Part shown: one piece after another, positions 5,995 to 6,424 of the stretch
Numbering within the stretch: the first letter of the stretch is position 1
Layout: each line of letters opens with the position of its first letter
Assembly: GCA_030054015.1 (NCBI GenBank)
Contig: JASGCR010000127.1
Span: forward strand, 1-6,424
Origin: Candidatus Symbiobacter sp.
GTDB lineage: Bacteria; Pseudomonadota; Alphaproteobacteria; Elsterales; Elsteraceae
Direction of reading: 5' to 3'
DNA length: 6,424 nucleotides
Notes under the pieces: generated by a model
Told to the model about the DNA's origin: nothing
What the model saw: the letters and a program-made list of their open reading frames with translations, nothing else
The model's database searches: none
Made by a program: the position numbers and the translations under genes

Positions 5995-6084
5995 CACCAA
6001 CCCCCCCAAGAAAAGCTAAGAATTTTTTTAGCAAAAAATTCTAGCTTTTCTATCCCCCCCTTCCTAAGCAGGAAGGGGGGGTCA
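5995..6084 (+). repeat. C7/G7 palindromic repeat element, copy C
   Basis: This is a direct copy of A: CACCAA plus C7 (5995-6007), AT-rich hairpin (arms 6009-6029 and 6033-6051, loop AGC), and a C7TTCCT hairpin with loop AAGC (6054-6081), then TCA. Its AT stem is slightly longer than that of copy A, with additions on both arms. It lies head to head with copy B, separated by 32 bp. Confidence 0.8.
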
Positions 6085-6101
6085 GAGATTTTTTCGCCTT
6101 A

Positions 6102-6135
6102 TTCAGAGGTTCCCTAAGGAAAGTCTGAACAAGTC
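6102..6135 (+). repeat. GTCTGAACAAGTC repeat with palindromic partner
   Basis: Positions 6113-6135 repeat 5856-5878 exactly. The upstream bases TTCAGAGGTTCC (6102-6113) pair with GGAAAGTCTGAA (6118-6129) with two mismatches, so this copy sits in a hairpin with loop CTAA. Confidence 0.65.
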
Positions 6136-6157
6136 CCAAACTTGCCACAAGAGACGC

Positions 6158-6306
6158 GCATTTGCGAGCGGCAATTTTACCGGAGCGGTTGCGCCGTAGG
6201 CGCAGAGCGACGGTGTAAAATTCGCCGCGAAGCAATCCAGAAAAATCTAGCAATTTCAAGATGTTACTGGATTGCTTCGCGGGCGTAAACGCCCGCTCGC
6301 AAATGC
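6158..6306. repeat. Second cloverleaf-shaped palindromic element
   Basis: The outer stem GCATTTGCGAGCGG (6158-6171 with 6293-6306) is a perfect 14 bp. Inside are three arms. The first is AATTTTAC...GTAAAATT (6173-6222), with an inner TGCGCC/GGCGCA stem (6190-6195, 6199-6204). The second is a perfect 16-bp stem CCGCGAAGCAATCCAG (6225-6240 with 6267-6282), and the third is GGGCG-TAAA-CGCCC (6281-6294). TGCGAGCG and GCGAAGCAATCCAG resemble a dispersed palindrome type known from many bacterial genomes. The sequence differs from 191-315 but the layout is the same. A 69-codon minus-strand ORF across it is not a credible gene. Confidence 0.72.
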
Positions 6307-6324
6307 CATTTCTTTTGTTTTTGA

Positions 6325-6399
6325 GACCTATTCAGACCTACCTAAAGAAAATCCCCGTCACGACCCCCCCTTCCTGCTTAGGGAAGGTCTGAACAAGTC
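6325..6399. repeat. Inverted pair of GTCTGAAC-type repeats around a partial C7 element
   Basis: The segment 6377-6399 matches 5856-5878 at 20 of 23 positions and ends in GGTCTGAACAAGTC. The segment 6325-6347 is a looser inverted copy (GACCTATTCAGACC). Between them lies C7TTCCTGCTTAGGGAAGG (from 6364), a C7 hairpin whose G7 arm is missing, as at 5847-5878. Confidence 0.6.
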
Positions 6400-6407
6400 T
6401 AGTTTTA

Positions 6408-6424
6408 CCCCCCCTTCTTTAGAA
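6408..6424 (+). repeat. Start of another C7TTC element, cut by the window end
   Basis: Seven C followed by TTCTTTAGAA match the beginning of the C7TTCCT hairpin. The remainder is outside the window. Confidence 0.45.

Noticed and set aside
6050..6259. 69-codon minus-strand open frame
   Set aside because: It runs across two palindromic repeat elements, has no recognisable features and its content is dictated by the repeats.
5847..6424. CRISPR array
   Set aside because: The repeats are irregularly spaced, in both orientations, differ in length and there are no uniform spacers or cas genes.

Overview
The window holds four complete protein genes, all on the minus strand, inside a frame of short palindromic repeats. 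Reading in the direction of transcription (right to left) they are purL (FGAM synthase subunit), a TauE/SafE-type membrane exporter, an outer-membrane beta-barrel protein, and chvE (periplasmic sugar-binding protein). The close match of the sugar-binding protein to Agrobacterium-type ChvE, the small PurL type that works with separate PurS and PurQ, and GC-rich coding next to AT-rich intergenic DNA suggest an alphaproteobacterium. A Rhodospirillales-like lineage is possible, but species cannot be named from the sequence.

Layout: 1-327 is non-coding repeat DNA: a C7/G7 hairpin element, one arm of a 46-bp inverted repeat, and a cloverleaf-shaped palindrome just beyond the chvE stop. chvE occupies 328-1413. 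Positions 1414-1672 are non-coding and carry three tandem 15-bp units upstream of chvE and an inverted repeat beyond the barrel gene. The barrel gene is 1673-2461 with its own promoter-like sequence, the exporter is 2576-3325, and purL is 3391-5718. Positions 5719-6424 contain no gene: first a purL leader with two small palindromes, then a dense cluster of repeats. No transposase, integrase, tRNA, rRNA or CRISPR array was seen.

The genes do not form an obvious single pathway. purL is housekeeping purine synthesis. The exporter follows it by 65 bp and may be co-transcribed. The barrel protein and chvE look like separate transcription units. chvE has no ABC ATPase or permease gene beside it, and purL has no purS or purQ beside it, within the window.

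Two things deserve attention. First, the C-terminal half of PurL has lost three motifs normally conserved there, while the pseudo-symmetric equivalents in its N-terminal half are intact. Second, the flanks carry a modular repeat family: conserved C7/G7 ends enclose an internal palindrome that differs completely in sequence between copies yet stays self-complementary. Two cloverleaf elements with different sequences but the same topology are also present, and a 46-bp inverted repeat (44 of 46 identical) brackets all four genes.
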